Part shown: piece after piece, positions 51,529 to 60,431 of the stretch | Layout: each line of letters opens with the position of its first letter | Numbering within the stretch: the stretch's first letter is position 1 | From: Acidobacteriota bacterium | GTDB taxonomy: Bacteria; Acidobacteriota; Terriglobia; Acidiferrales; UBA7541 | Length of the DNA stretch: 64,000 nt | Direction of reading: 5' to 3' | Assembly: GCA_003225295.1 (NCBI GenBank) | Contig: QHYZ01000054.1 | Span: forward strand, 1 to 64,000 | The notes under the pieces: generated by a model | The model's database searches: none | The model's input: only the letters and a program-made list of their open reading frames with translations | What the model was told of the DNA's origin: nothing | Position numbers and translations under genes: made by a program

Positions 51529-52734
51529 TCAGGAAGAAACGCTGGGCCACGACTGCCCGTCGGGATAAGACCGGCGCCTTGGGAGCGCCGGAGCAAAGCC
51601 AGTGGTGGTGGAATTCTTCATTACGGCTTGAAAAGCCTCCTGGAAGGCCTCCATCTCCGGCTGCGTGCCGACGGTGATGCGCACGTGCGTCGGCCAAACG
51701 GGCCAGGCTCGCCCGATATACACATTTCGCGCCGCCATCCGGTCGATCACTTCTTTCGCCGGCCGCTGGGCATCCAGCATGAAACAGTTGGACTCCGAAG
51801 GGACGTAGGAATAGCCCTGGCGCGCAAGCCAAGCAAATGTTTTTTGCCGGATGGAAGCATTCAACTGTTTGCGCTCGGAGACGAGATGCTCATGCTTCAG
51901 ACTCGCGGTTGCGGCCGCCACTGCGGTGATCGGCATGGCGCTCCAGCCTCCGAAGGTCTCCAGTTTGGCGAGCAAGTCGGGGCGCCCGATGGCCATTCCA
52001 CAGCGAATCCCGGCCATGCCGTAAATCTTCGAAAACGTTCGCAACACGATCACGTCCTGATCGGCCTTCACCAGGTCGAGTGCAGAAACGCCGTCCGAAA
52101 AATGGAGGTAGGCCTCGTCCACGAGCACCACCGAACCCTTTGGTTTCGCGGCCAATAACTGTTCGATGCCGGAATGCGGCGTCATCGTTCCTGTGGGATT
52201 GTTCGGCGTACACACATAGAAAAGCCCGGCGTCCGGCGCCGCCGCTAGCATCGCCTTGATATCGTGCGAATACGTTTTGGTCAGCGGCGTCTTGGCGATG
52301 CGGGCTCCGGAGATTTTCGCCGCGCGCATTCCGGCTTCGTAGCCGGGATCCGCGGTGACGTAGCTCCTGGCCGGCGAAGTGAACGCCAGCACCGAGAAAT
52401 GCAGCGGTTCGCTCGAGCCCGGAAAGACGCGCAGGTATTCCGGTTTCAGGCCTTCCATCTCCGTGAATGTTTTGACGAGTTCTTCCTTTAACCAGTAGGA
52501 ATATCGCCCGCCCTGCGGTGCCATATCCACGATTGCCTTCCTCGCGGCGTCGCACGGCCCCAGGGGATTTTCATTCGCGTCTATCACCACCGCTCCAGGA
52601 TGAAAAACATTGCGATCTTCCGCCGCGAGAGATGCCTCGGTAGCGATACGGAAAGCTGCCGCTGCGGTAGCCGCAGCCGACAACTGGAGAAACGCCCTCC
52701 GCGAACCTCTTGAAAGCATCTCGTTCGTCTTCAT
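51529..52734 (-). CDS. Tat-signal class I/II aminotransferase, HisC-like
   Basis: A 401-residue PLP enzyme. The N-terminus carries a twin-arginine signal (SRRAFLQ at residues 11-17, followed by an Ala-rich hydrophobic stretch), so export is likely, which is rare for this fold. The catalytic domain follows HisC: VIDANENPLGP, YVCTPNNPTGT, VLVDEAYLHF and the PLP Lys236 in RTFSKIYGMAGIRCG. The substrate is unknown. There are no histidine genes nearby, so it is not a pathway hisC by context. A Ser/Pro/Arg-rich tail ends the protein. Confidence 0.88.
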   Translation of the reverse strand: MKTNEMLSRGSRRAFLQLSAAATAAAAFRIATEASLAAEDRNVFHPGAVVIDANENPLGPCDAARKAIVDMAPQGGRYSYWLKEELVKTFTEMEGLKPEYLRVFPGSSEPLHFSVLAFTSPARSYVTADPGYEAGMRAAKISGARIAKTPLTKTYSHDIKAMLAAAPDAGLFYVCTPNNPTGTMTPHSGIEQLLAAKPKGSVVLVDEAYLHFSDGVSALDLVKADQDVIVLRTFSKIYGMAGIRCGMAIGRPDLLAKLETFGGWSAMPITAVAAATASLKHEHLVSERKQLNASIRQKTFAWLARQGYSYVPSESNCFMLDAQRPAKEVIDRMAARNVYIGRAWPVWPTHVRITVGTQPEMEAFQEAFQAVMKNSTTTGFAPALPRRRSYPDGQSWPSVSS

Positions 52735-52973
52735 CCGGCCCTCCTGAAACCGCGAATCTTTCTATGCAAACGACCACCCAGCCTGCGCCTCACTATAACA
52801 CCGAATCGGGGGATCATCTAAGCGGCAGTCGCATCAGTCACCGACCGGACCCTCCTCTGGATTTTGGCCGGCCCTGGCGGTCTAATTTGACGGCGAAGAT
52901 CGGATAGATTCCCACGGGCGCTTTGCTCCAAACTTTCCATTTCGAGCGCGCATCGTGAATCTTGGGAGGCCGC

Positions 52974-53717
52974 ATGGCTCAAGCAGCAGGGAATACTCCC
53001 GCTACCCTCGCCATCGCCCAGCGAGTCGAGGCGCTGGACTGGAACAACGCCGAGCAGGCTCTTTCCGAGCGCGGCTGTGCGGTTACCGCTCCCATTCTCT
53101 CGCCTGCGGAATGCGACTCTCTCGCCGCGCTGTTCAACGATCGAAGCCGTTTTCGCAGCCACATCGTCATGGAGCGCTATCGCTTTGGCATCGGCGACTA
53201 CAAGTACTTCGCCAACCCGCTCCCAGAAATAATCACTAGTCTCCGGACCAGCATCTATCCCCACCTCGCCGAAGTCGCCAATCACTGGGCGGAGGTTAGT
53301 GGTGAAAATACCCCTCCTTATCCTCGCGAACACCCAGCGTTCTTGAAAATTTGCCACCAAGCCGGGCAGACCAAGCCAACCCCGCTTATGCTCCGCTACG
53401 AGGCCGGTGGCTTCAACTGTCTTCATCAGGATCTCTATGGCGACGTCAGTTTTCCCCTGCAACTGGTTTTCCTGCTCGGCCAGCAAGGACGCGATTGGGA
53501 AGGCGGAGAATTCGTCCTCGTCGAGCAGCAACCCCGCGCGCAGTCCAAGCCGCAGGTGGTCCTTGCCGATCAAGGACAGGCCATTATCTTCGCCACGCGT
53601 TACCGGCCCGTGAAGGGTTCGCGTGGCTACTATCGCGCCAATCTACGGCACGGCGTCAGCCGGGTACATCGCGGTGTGCGCTGCACCCTGGGCATCATCT
53701 TCCACGACGCCATGTAG
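52974..53717 (+). CDS. 2-oxoglutarate/Fe(II)-dependent oxygenase
   Basis: A 247-residue double-stranded beta-helix protein. The iron triad is visible as His151 and Asp153 (CLHQDLYG) and His226 (RHGVSRVHRGVR), and Arg236 probably binds 2-oxoglutarate. This matches the prolyl-hydroxylase-like group. The substrate may be a protein residue or an amino acid; context does not decide. I chose ATG 52974 with TTGGGAGG upstream, rather than ATG 52962. The ADOP permease follows 172 bp later in the same direction. Confidence 0.88.
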   Translation: MAQAAGNTPATLAIAQRVEALDWNNAEQALSERGCAVTAPILSPAECDSLAALFNDRSRFRSHIVMERYRFGIGDYKYFANPLPEIITSLRTSIYPHLAEVANHWAEVSGENTPPYPREHPAFLKICHQAGQTKPTPLMLRYEAGGFNCLHQDLYGDVSFPLQLVFLLGQQGRDWEGGEFVLVEQQPRAQSKPQVVLADQGQAIIFATRYRPVKGSRGYYRANLRHGVSRVHRGVRCTLGIIFHDAM

Positions 53718-53889
53718 CAGCGAGACCATTCGCCTGTCCGAATTCGCACTCCCGGTCCCAATTCCGGGCACCGGCATCTTCGATCTTGCCTGGCGTGCCC
53801 GCTTAAGTCGTTCTCGTTCAGCAACGTAGCTGATCGGCGGATGGTCAGCGAGTTGCGCATTTAGCTCATTTGCAGTGGGAGGTCTGACG

Positions 53890-56349
53890 ATGGATACACT
53901 CACGCAAAACTTGCGCTATGCCGTGCGCACGCTTTGGAATAGCCCGGGCTTCACACTGGTTGTTGTGCTGACGCTGGCTCTCGGCATCGGTGCCAATACC
54001 GCCATTTTTTCAGTGGTGTATTCGGCCCTCCTACATCCACTGCCTTATCGCGATCCCGACAAGCTGTTTCATCTCGGCGAGTCACGCAATCAATATGACG
54101 ACCGCACGGCCGGTGCGCAAGCGTCTTACCCGGACTATCTGGATTGGAAGCGCACGGCAAAAAGCATCGAATCCTTAGCAGCGTACAGCGGCGACGCCTT
54201 CACACTTACGGCCAATGGCGAGCCCAAGAACACTTTCGCCGCGCAGGTTACTCCCAGCTTTTTCTCCACTCTCGGCGTTAAGCCCGCTCTCGGACGTGAT
54301 TTCCTGGACGCCGAAATGCAGTCCGATGGTCCACACGTAACGATCCTCACGGATGCCTTCTGGCGCACCGAGTTTGGCGCTGATCCGAACATCATCGGGC
54401 GTATCGTCCACCTGGGCGGCAAGCCCGTCACCATCGTCGGCGTTCTTCCGCGCGACTTTGAATTTGCGCCCGCCAGATCCGCGCCGCTGTGGGTTCCCAT
54501 TCACCAGAGCGGAGATCCCCTCGCGCGCCGCAGTCTCCGATGGCTTAGTGTTTTCGGCCGGCTCGCTCCGGGCGTCTCCCCCGATCAGGCCCGTGCGGAA
54601 ATGCAGAGCATCAACGCACAGCTTGCCAGCGAATATCCAAAGGAAAACAGCTCCACGTTCTTTGTCATGGAGAGTCTCAGGGAACAAATCGTGGGCAAGG
54701 TTCGGCCCATCCTACTTATACTTCTAGCAGCTGTGGGATTCATCCTTCTGATCGCCTGCGCCAACGTCGCCAACCTGGTTATGACTCGTTCCATCGGCCG
54801 GCGCAAGGAATTTGCCGTGCGTTCGGCTCTCGGCGCGAGCCGGGCCAGCCTGCTGTCCCAGCTGCTGACGGAAAGCCTGTTGCTGTCCTCTATCGGCGCG
54901 GCCGTTGGGCTTCTTGGCGCTCAGTGGGGCGTGAATTCGCTCCTCGCTGCCATCCCCGAATCTCAGTTACAGTCCATGCCTTATTTCCGTGACGCGGCAA
55001 TGAACCTCCCGGTCCTTCTCTTTCTTGGCGGCGTCACCGTGTTGACCGGAATTGTCTTCGGGCTGGCTCCCGCTCTGGACGCAACGCGTGCGCCTCTGAA
55101 CGATGTCTTGAAGGATGAGTCGCGGGGTGGCACGAGCGCAGGTCATGCTCGCCTGCGCAACACCCTGGTCATTGCCGAAATCTCAATTTCTCTCGTCCTG
55201 CTGGTCAGCGCCGGACTCCTCCTGAAGAGCTTGCACATCCTTCTGGGACAAGACCCGGGCTTCAACTTCCACAACGTTTTGACGTTTTCCGTGAATTTGC
55301 CGGACTCTTCCTATCCCAGCGACAAGACCCCTCCCTACTACAGTGCGGCCGCCGTGCGCTTCGACCACGAATTCATGCAGCGGCTGCGTTCTTTGCCGGG
55401 CGTCCTGGATGTGGGTCAAACCTCGGGAATTCCCGCCAGTGGCGGCAGCGGCACGATCCGATTCGTTGTCGAAGGCCGCCCCACCGCCACGGGACAAGAA
55501 GACGAATGCCAAATCATCTCCGTCAGCACGGGCTATTTTTCTTCCTTGAAAATTCCTCTCTCTGACGGGCGCTTCTTTAGCGCCAGGGATGTCCAGGGCG
55601 CGCCAGACGTGGTGGTGGTCAGCCATGCGTTCACCAACACCTATTTCCCTGGGGAAAACGCCATCGGGAAGCGCATCCGTTTCACTTACAGCGCGCAGAA
55701 TCCTTTTCTTCAAATCGTCGGCGTGGCTGGGGACACCGCGTCCATCGATCTCGCCGCGCCACCGCCTCCCATCATCTACACACCCAACGATCAGGGGCCT
55801 TCAACGTTTCTGAGCTACGTGGTGCGGACGGCAGGCGAGCCTGGCGCGTTCATCGGAGCCGCCCGCACGGCCTTGCAGGAAATGGATCCTCAGCTCCCGT
55901 TGATCCAACCGCAATCGCTGGAACAAATAGCCAATCAATCTCCCTCGGTTTTCCTCCGCCGGTATCCTTCTTATCTGATTGGCAGTCTTGCTGCGCTGGC
56001 CTTGGTTCTCGCGGTCGTGGGTTTGTACGGGTTGATTTCACATCTGGTGCTGCAGCGCACTCGGGAGATCGGCATCCGCGTGGCGTTGGGCGCGCAGCGT
56101 CACGACGTCATGAGAATGGTTCTTCGCCGGGGCATCCGCGCAACTGTCGCCGGCGTGGGCATCGGGGTACTCGCCGGCCTCGCGCTCACGCGCCTCTTGA
56201 GGAGCTTGCTTTACGGTGTCACTCCGGGCGACTGGCTTACGTTCTTGAGCGTCGCTGTTCTGTTGCTCGTCGTGGCGCTGGCCGCTTGCTCCATCCCCGC
56301 TCGCCGCGCCACGCGGGTCGATCCCATCGTGGCACTGCGATATGAGTAA
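53890..56349 (+). CDS. ADOP-type MacB-like ABC permease
   Basis: An 819-residue permease with two FtsX/MacB-type modules. It opens LTQNLRYAVRTLWNSPGFTL then VVVLTLALGIGANTAIFSVV, the standard ADOP start. A periplasmic MacB_PCD domain follows (about 60-240), three helices near 275-400 (with RRKEFAVRSALGASRASLL), a second periplasmic domain (about 450-650), and a final helix trio with RTREIGIRVALGAQRHDVM and ending RVDPIVALRYE. No ATPase partner is adjacent; these are called orphan permeases and are expanded in Acidobacteria. The start has GGAGG upstream. Confidence 0.95.
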   Translation: MDTLTQNLRYAVRTLWNSPGFTLVVVLTLALGIGANTAIFSVVYSALLHPLPYRDPDKLFHLGESRNQYDDRTAGAQASYPDYLDWKRTAKSIESLAAYSGDAFTLTANGEPKNTFAAQVTPSFFSTLGVKPALGRDFLDAEMQSDGPHVTILTDAFWRTEFGADPNIIGRIVHLGGKPVTIVGVLPRDFEFAPARSAPLWVPIHQSGDPLARRSLRWLSVFGRLAPGVSPDQARAEMQSINAQLASEYPKENSSTFFVMESLREQIVGKVRPILLILLAAVGFILLIACANVANLVMTRSIGRRKEFAVRSALGASRASLLSQLLTESLLLSSIGAAVGLLGAQWGVNSLLAAIPESQLQSMPYFRDAAMNLPVLLFLGGVTVLTGIVFGLAPALDATRAPLNDVLKDESRGGTSAGHARLRNTLVIAEISISLVLLVSAGLLLKSLHILLGQDPGFNFHNVLTFSVNLPDSSYPSDKTPPYYSAAAVRFDHEFMQRLRSLPGVLDVGQTSGIPASGGSGTIRFVVEGRPTATGQEDECQIISVSTGYFSSLKIPLSDGRFFSARDVQGAPDVVVVSHAFTNTYFPGENAIGKRIRFTYSAQNPFLQIVGVAGDTASIDLAAPPPPIIYTPNDQGPSTFLSYVVRTAGEPGAFIGAARTALQEMDPQLPLIQPQSLEQIANQSPSVFLRRYPSYLIGSLAALALVLAVVGLYGLISHLVLQRTREIGIRVALGAQRHDVMRMVLRRGIRATVAGVGIGVLAGLALTRLLRSLLYGVTPGDWLTFLSVAVLLLVVALAACSIPARRATRVDPIVALRYE

Positions 56350-56484
56350 ATCATGGTCCCCAGAGAGGACCACCATGGATAGAGTCCGCGTCTCGGTCTT
56401 GCCGAATCAAACACTGCGGCTCTTGTGTCTTGGTGCGCAAATGGTTCCTTGAGGAGGGGCTGACCAGTCGACCACAACGGTGAG

Positions 56485-57879
56485 CTACTCGTGGCCACCG
56501 CCGAGTTCGCGCACGATCGAGCCCACAAAGGATCTTGCGTCTCCGAAAAGCATGAGCGTCCTGCTGAGGTAGTAGAGTGGATTGTCGATTCCCGCAAAAC
56601 CTGCCGCCATACTGCGCTTGATCACCATAACCGTGCGAGCCTTATCCACATCGAGAATCGGCATGCCAAAAATCGGGCTGGCAGCGTCGGTACGTGCTGC
56701 CGGATTGGTGACGTCATTCGCACCAATGACCAGAGCGACATCGGTTTGCGGAAAATCTCCGTTGATTTCTTCCATGTCCAGAAGCTTGTCGTAAGGAATG
56801 TCCGCTTCTGCCAGCAACACATTCATGTGCCCCGGCATGCGGCCGGCGACGGGATGAATTCCGAATTTCACATCCACGCCGCGCTTGGTCAGCGCGTCGT
56901 ACAATTCGCGCACTTTGTGTTGTGCTTGCGCCACGGCCATTCCGTACCCCGGTACGATGACCACCTTGTTTGCCGCCGCAAGAATCGCCGCTGCCTCCTC
57001 GGGTGTCGCGCTGCGCACCGGCCGCGCCTCTTGCTGGCCCGCGGCCGCTGTATGCTCCTGACCAAAAGCGCCAAAGAGGACATTTGAAAATGAGCGGTTC
57101 ATTGCTTTCGACATGTTCACGGAAAGAATCAAGCCCGAGGCTCCGTCCAGCGCGCCCGCAATAATCAACAGCTTGCTGTCCAGTACGAAACCCATCGCCG
57201 CTGCCGAAAGCCCCGCATAGGAATTCAACAGCGATATCACCGTGGGCATATCGGCGCCGCCTATCGGAATGATCATCATCACGCCGAACAACAAAGGGAT
57301 GCCGACGATCAGCGGGAAAAACTGCGCCTTTTCCGGGTGCGCCACCAGCATACCCGCGACAGCTATGGCCACACCCAGGAGCCCCAGGTTGACGATGTTC
57401 TGTCCCTTGTATGTGATGGGCCGCTGCGGCAAGATTTCCTGCAGTTTTCCTGCGGCCATCAAGCTGCCGGTGAACGTCAGCGACCCGAGGATGACCTCCA
57501 GCGAGAGGACGCCCATCATGAAGCGCGGCACATCCGGCGTACGCAAATAAAACTCCGCCGTACCGACCAGCGTCACGCACAGCGCGCCAAACGCGTGGCT
57601 CAGCGCCGTCCGCTGCGGCACGGCAGTCATCGCCACTTCGCCGAGCGGCACGCCGATAATCGTTCCGAGGACCAGCGCGATCAGAATCCACTTGTATTCA
57701 ACGATGCCGTGATGCAATAGAGTTCCGACAATGGCCAGCAACATACCCAGTTCGCCGGCGAACACCCCGCGCCTCGCCGTCGTCGGTGAACTCAGCCACT
57801 TGAGAGACAGAATGAAGAGCGCGGTGGCAATCAGGTAGGCGATCTCGATGATCTGTTCCGTGCCGGTCAGGTTGGTCAT
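56485..57879 (-). CDS. pntB: NAD(P) transhydrogenase subunit beta
   Basis: A 464-residue subunit of the proton-translocating transhydrogenase. Residues 1-265 hold the membrane domain II helices, and residues about 290-464 hold the NADP-binding domain III, with VVIVPGYGMAVAQAQHKVRE, FGIHPVAGRMPGHMNVLLAE and IGANDVTNPAARTDAASPI. It balances NADH and NADPH pools using the ion gradient made by the respiratory complexes. Its GTG/ATG start overlaps the pntAB stop by 4 bp. It converges with the ADOP gene. Confidence 0.96.
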   Translation of the reverse strand: MTNLTGTEQIIEIAYLIATALFILSLKWLSSPTTARRGVFAGELGMLLAIVGTLLHHGIVEYKWILIALVLGTIIGVPLGEVAMTAVPQRTALSHAFGALCVTLVGTAEFYLRTPDVPRFMMGVLSLEVILGSLTFTGSLMAAGKLQEILPQRPITYKGQNIVNLGLLGVAIAVAGMLVAHPEKAQFFPLIVGIPLLFGVMMIIPIGGADMPTVISLLNSYAGLSAAAMGFVLDSKLLIIAGALDGASGLILSVNMSKAMNRSFSNVLFGAFGQEHTAAAGQQEARPVRSATPEEAAAILAAANKVVIVPGYGMAVAQAQHKVRELYDALTKRGVDVKFGIHPVAGRMPGHMNVLLAEADIPYDKLLDMEEINGDFPQTDVALVIGANDVTNPAARTDAASPIFGMPILDVDKARTVMVIKRSMAAGFAGIDNPLYYLSRTLMLFGDARSFVGSIVRELGGGHE

Positions 57880-58181
57880 GGTTTCTTCGGCCCGCTGGCT
57901 TTGAACATTCTGAGCATCCGGTCGGTTATCAGGAATCCACCGACGATGTTGCTCGTGGCCGCAACGATCGCGATCGTTCCCAAAACCTTCGCAAGCATCG
58001 CCCCGTGCGCATGGTGCTCACCGGCAAGAATGATGGCGCCCACAACGGCGATGGCATCGAGCGCGTTCGTCAACGACATCAAGGGCGTATGCAGCAGGGG
58101 CGAAACACGCCGTATGACTTCAAATCCGATAAATGCGGCCAGCATGAAGACGTAAAGGCTGGTGAGCAGATCCAGCTTCAT
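57876..58181 (-). CDS. pntAB: NAD(P) transhydrogenase subunit alpha, membrane part
   Basis: A 101-residue membrane protein with three helices, corresponding to the C-terminal part of E. coli PntA. Features: LYVFMLAAFIGFEVIRRVSP, LMSLTNALDAIAVVGAIILA and GTIAIVAATSNIVGGFLITD. It is a separate gene, as in the three-subunit form (alpha-1, alpha-2, beta). It overlaps both pntAA and pntB by 4 bp, so the operon is tightly coupled. Confidence 0.95.
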   Translation of the reverse strand: MKLDLLTSLYVFMLAAFIGFEVIRRVSPLLHTPLMSLTNALDAIAVVGAIILAGEHHAHGAMLAKVLGTIAIVAATSNIVGGFLITDRMLRMFKASGPKKP

Positions 58182-59368
58182 GACTTGGTCACCCCCTTCG
58201 ATTCACCCGGCAAGGCGGGGAGCGAAAAAAACTCTCTGATCCGCGGATTGACGACTTCCCCGTCCTGGGTCAGCATGGTTTCGCGAACGATTTCATCATC
58301 CGTATTTAGTTGCAGCTTCCCGTCTTTCACCAGGTGCAGCAGAAAGGCGCTCACATTTCGCGCGTACATCTGGCTGGCGTGATACGGCACCGTGCTGGCC
58401 AGATTGAACCATCCGATAATGGTCACTCCGTATTCGACGACGATCTCTCCCGGGCGAGTGAGCTCACAATTGCCTCCGCGCTCGCCGGCCAAATCGACGA
58501 TCACCGAGCCTGGCGCCATGCTCGCTACCATTTCTTTGGTCACCAGAATCGGAGGCTTCTTCCCTGGAATAACCGCCGCGCTGATCACCACGTCGCTCTC
58601 TACTACAACTTTTCCCAGCAATTCCCGCTGGCGCTTGTAAAAAGCTTCGTCCTGCGCCCGCGCATAGCCGCGCGCATCCTCGGCATCCTTGGCCTCGAGC
58701 GGAAGTTCAACAAATCTTCCGCCCAGGCTCTGTACTTGCTCCTTTGCGGCAGGACGCAGGTCGTAAGCCGAAGCCACGGCGCCTAGTCGTCGCGCCGTGG
58801 CGATCGCCTGCAAACCCGCAACACCGGCTCCAATCACAAAAACGCGGCCCGGAGTAATTGTCCCCGCGGCCGTTGTGAGCATTGGAAAAATGCGGGGCGA
58901 AGTATCCGCCGCAAGCACGACCGCCTTGTAGCCGCAAATTGTGGCCATCGATGAAAGCACGTCCATGCTCTGGGCGCGCGTCGTCCGCGGCATCAACTCC
59001 ACCGAAAACGAAGTCACTCCCTTGGCGGCGATTTCCCGAATGGTCGCGATGGAGCCCAGTGGCCTCAGGAATCCAATAAGCACCTGCCCGCTGCGGAAAA
59101 GGGGAACGTCGGCCTTGCCGGTCCGGTCGTTCGATCCGTAGCATAGAACTTGCACAACGATGTCCGCGGCGCGAAACACTTCGGCGCGGTCGGAGACAAT
59201 CTTTGCGCCTTTTGCGGCATAGTCTGCGTCTGGATAGCCGGCGCTGGCGCCGGCTCCGGCCTCCACCACCACTTGCAAACCCGTCTTGGTTAAATTGGGA
59301 ACGGCCGCGGGCACCAGCGCCACGCGCCGCTCTCCCGGAAAGCTCTCGCGGGGCACACCTACAATCAT
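58178..59368 (-). CDS. pntAA: NAD(P) transhydrogenase subunit alpha, NAD-binding part
   Basis: A 396-residue soluble domain I that binds NAD(H). It starts IVGVPRESFPGERRVALVPA, shows the Rossmann motif VFVIGAGVAGLQAIATARRL, the RQD-loop-like segment RGYARAQDEAFYKRQRELL and GSVIVDLAGERGGNCELT, all characteristic. I chose ATG 59368, at the family's normal start; a GTG 16 codons upstream is less likely. It is the first gene of pntAA-pntAB-pntB. Confidence 0.95.
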   Translation of the reverse strand: MIVGVPRESFPGERRVALVPAAVPNLTKTGLQVVVEAGAGASAGYPDADYAAKGAKIVSDRAEVFRAADIVVQVLCYGSNDRTGKADVPLFRSGQVLIGFLRPLGSIATIREIAAKGVTSFSVELMPRTTRAQSMDVLSSMATICGYKAVVLAADTSPRIFPMLTTAAGTITPGRVFVIGAGVAGLQAIATARRLGAVASAYDLRPAAKEQVQSLGGRFVELPLEAKDAEDARGYARAQDEAFYKRQRELLGKVVVESDVVISAAVIPGKKPPILVTKEMVASMAPGSVIVDLAGERGGNCELTRPGEIVVEYGVTIIGWFNLASTVPYHASQMYARNVSAFLLHLVKDGKLQLNTDDEIVRETMLTQDGEVVNPRIREFFSLPALPGESKGVTKS

Positions 59369-59600
59369 GAAGGTTCCTCCGATGCTAAAAACCAGAACTG
59401 CTGTCGGGAGTTGCACTCGGTCGAGGCAATCAACTGAATCAATTTCAAGAAAAGGCCAACCCTCCGCTGGGCCAAACGCTCCAAATCATACACTCATGGG
59501 AGCTGGTTCTGTTAGATCACATCATGGTCCGAATCGCGAGTCGGTCTTACTGCCAGGCTGCTATGCTCTTGAGTCCCTGTGGCCTAATTACACATAGACG
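59369..59600. other. Promoter region of the pnt operon
   Basis: The stretch upstream of pntAA up to the terminator at 59601. It must hold the pnt promoter, but I see no convincing -35/-10 pair or palindrome, and no gene. Confidence 0.35.
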
Positions 59601-59637
59601 AAAAAAAGAGGGACCGCTCCGAGGTCCCTCTTTTTTT
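59601..59637. terminator. Strong terminator after the small secreted protein gene
   Basis: A perfect 15-bp stem (A-tract, GAGGGACC, loop GCTCCGA, GGTCCCTC, T-tract of seven) has flanking A and T runs on both strands, so it can work in either direction. It lies 33 bp past the stop of the minus-strand gene at 59670, its likely target. Confidence 0.9.
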
Positions 59638-59669
59638 CTGTCTGCGAACTCCGGGAAGAAATGCCCAGG

Positions 59670-60074
59670 TCAGTTGCTCCCTTGCGTCTTATCGGAAGGG
59701 GTGGCCGTTCGAGCGGTCGCTTCTCCAATGGACAGCTGATACTTCTTGCCAGCAAAGAAAACTCCCGTCAGCGCCTTGTTACCAGCCTGGTCGATGTTGG
59801 TGGAGTACCCACTCACGGCCTCGGCTTTTTTTAGCGGAAGAACCTGCGCCGGCACCTTGGCTACCGTGTCCTTGCCGTCGGAAATGCTGACTTCAACATT
59901 CGACCCGCTTCCCGCCCATTGCACTTGGTACTCGCCGGCCGGGAGCTGCTTGCCAGCGACAGTGACGGTCTCGTCGACATGGAGCGTACCCTTGTTGGAA
60001 TTACCGGCGATGGCGTGGGCTGCAAGCAACAGTGAGAATGTCAGCAGTCCTGCGGTGAATTTGGTCTTTCTCAT
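59670..60074 (-). CDS. Small secreted protein of unknown function
   Basis: A 134-residue protein. It has a clear signal peptide (KFTAGLLTFSLLLAAHAIAG, cleavage near AIA-GN). The mature 110 residues are predicted to be beta-rich: VDETVTVAGKQLPAGEYQVQ and GSNVEVSISDGKDTVAKVPA. The composition resembles small envelope or periplasmic beta-sandwich proteins common in Acidobacteria, but I cannot name a family. It is monocistronic, followed by a strong terminator. Confidence 0.8.
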   Translation of the reverse strand: MRKTKFTAGLLTFSLLLAAHAIAGNSNKGTLHVDETVTVAGKQLPAGEYQVQWAGSGSNVEVSISDGKDTVAKVPAQVLPLKKAEAVSGYSTNIDQAGNKALTGVFFAGKKYQLSIGEATARTATPSDKTQGSN

Positions 60075-60194
60075 GGAGTCTATTTTCCTTTTGTCCTCGC
60101 CTTGCGGAAGCGAATCAAGAGCATTATTCCCGCTGAGGAGAGCATGATTTGACTACTTCCATGTGATAAGGAAACGCGCCTCCAGGTTGCATCT

Positions 60195-60431
60195 TCAGCA
60201 ACAAAAGAATTGCACGAATGCATTGAAAAATCGATTTAGCCAACGGCACATGCTCCATAGCTGGCCGTATAGTTCATTGGGAATAGTGATGTCGAGGACG
60301 AATATTTCTGCTGCTCGCCGATCCGCTTGCAGTTCAAAGAACCTGGCCTCCAAATAATCTGTTCGGGGGTCATGCTCTTTCTGGCTCATCTTCATTTTCA
60401 GCGTTTTCTCTTCCACGGTATACTTTCTCAT
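60195..60431 (-). CDS. Candidate small protein divergent from the DUF1684 gene
   Basis: A 78-residue frame from ATG 60431 that overlaps the divergent DUF1684 start by two bases (CATG). It reads charged and helical (EEKTLKMKMSQKEHDPRTDY then LEARFFELQADRRAAEIFVL) and ends in an aromatic Cys-rich tail (FNAFVQFFCC). Codon use is plausible but less GC-rich than neighbours. There is no good ribosome binding site and the frame also stays open further upstream inside the DUF1684 gene, so it may be spurious. The rest of the 60075-60430 gap holds nothing else I recognise. Confidence 0.3.
   Translation of the reverse strand: MRKYTVEEKTLKMKMSQKEHDPRTDYLEARFFELQADRRAAEIFVLDITIPNELYGQLWSMCRWLNRFFNAFVQFFCC

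Noticed and set aside
52818-53573. 251-codon minus-strand frame
   Set aside because: Antisense to the 2OG-Fe(II) oxygenase, whose iron-binding residues are intact on the plus strand.
56354-56372. Hairpin (TGGTCC/GGACCA) after the ADOP gene
   Set aside because: Only six paired bases and no T tract, so too weak to call a terminator.
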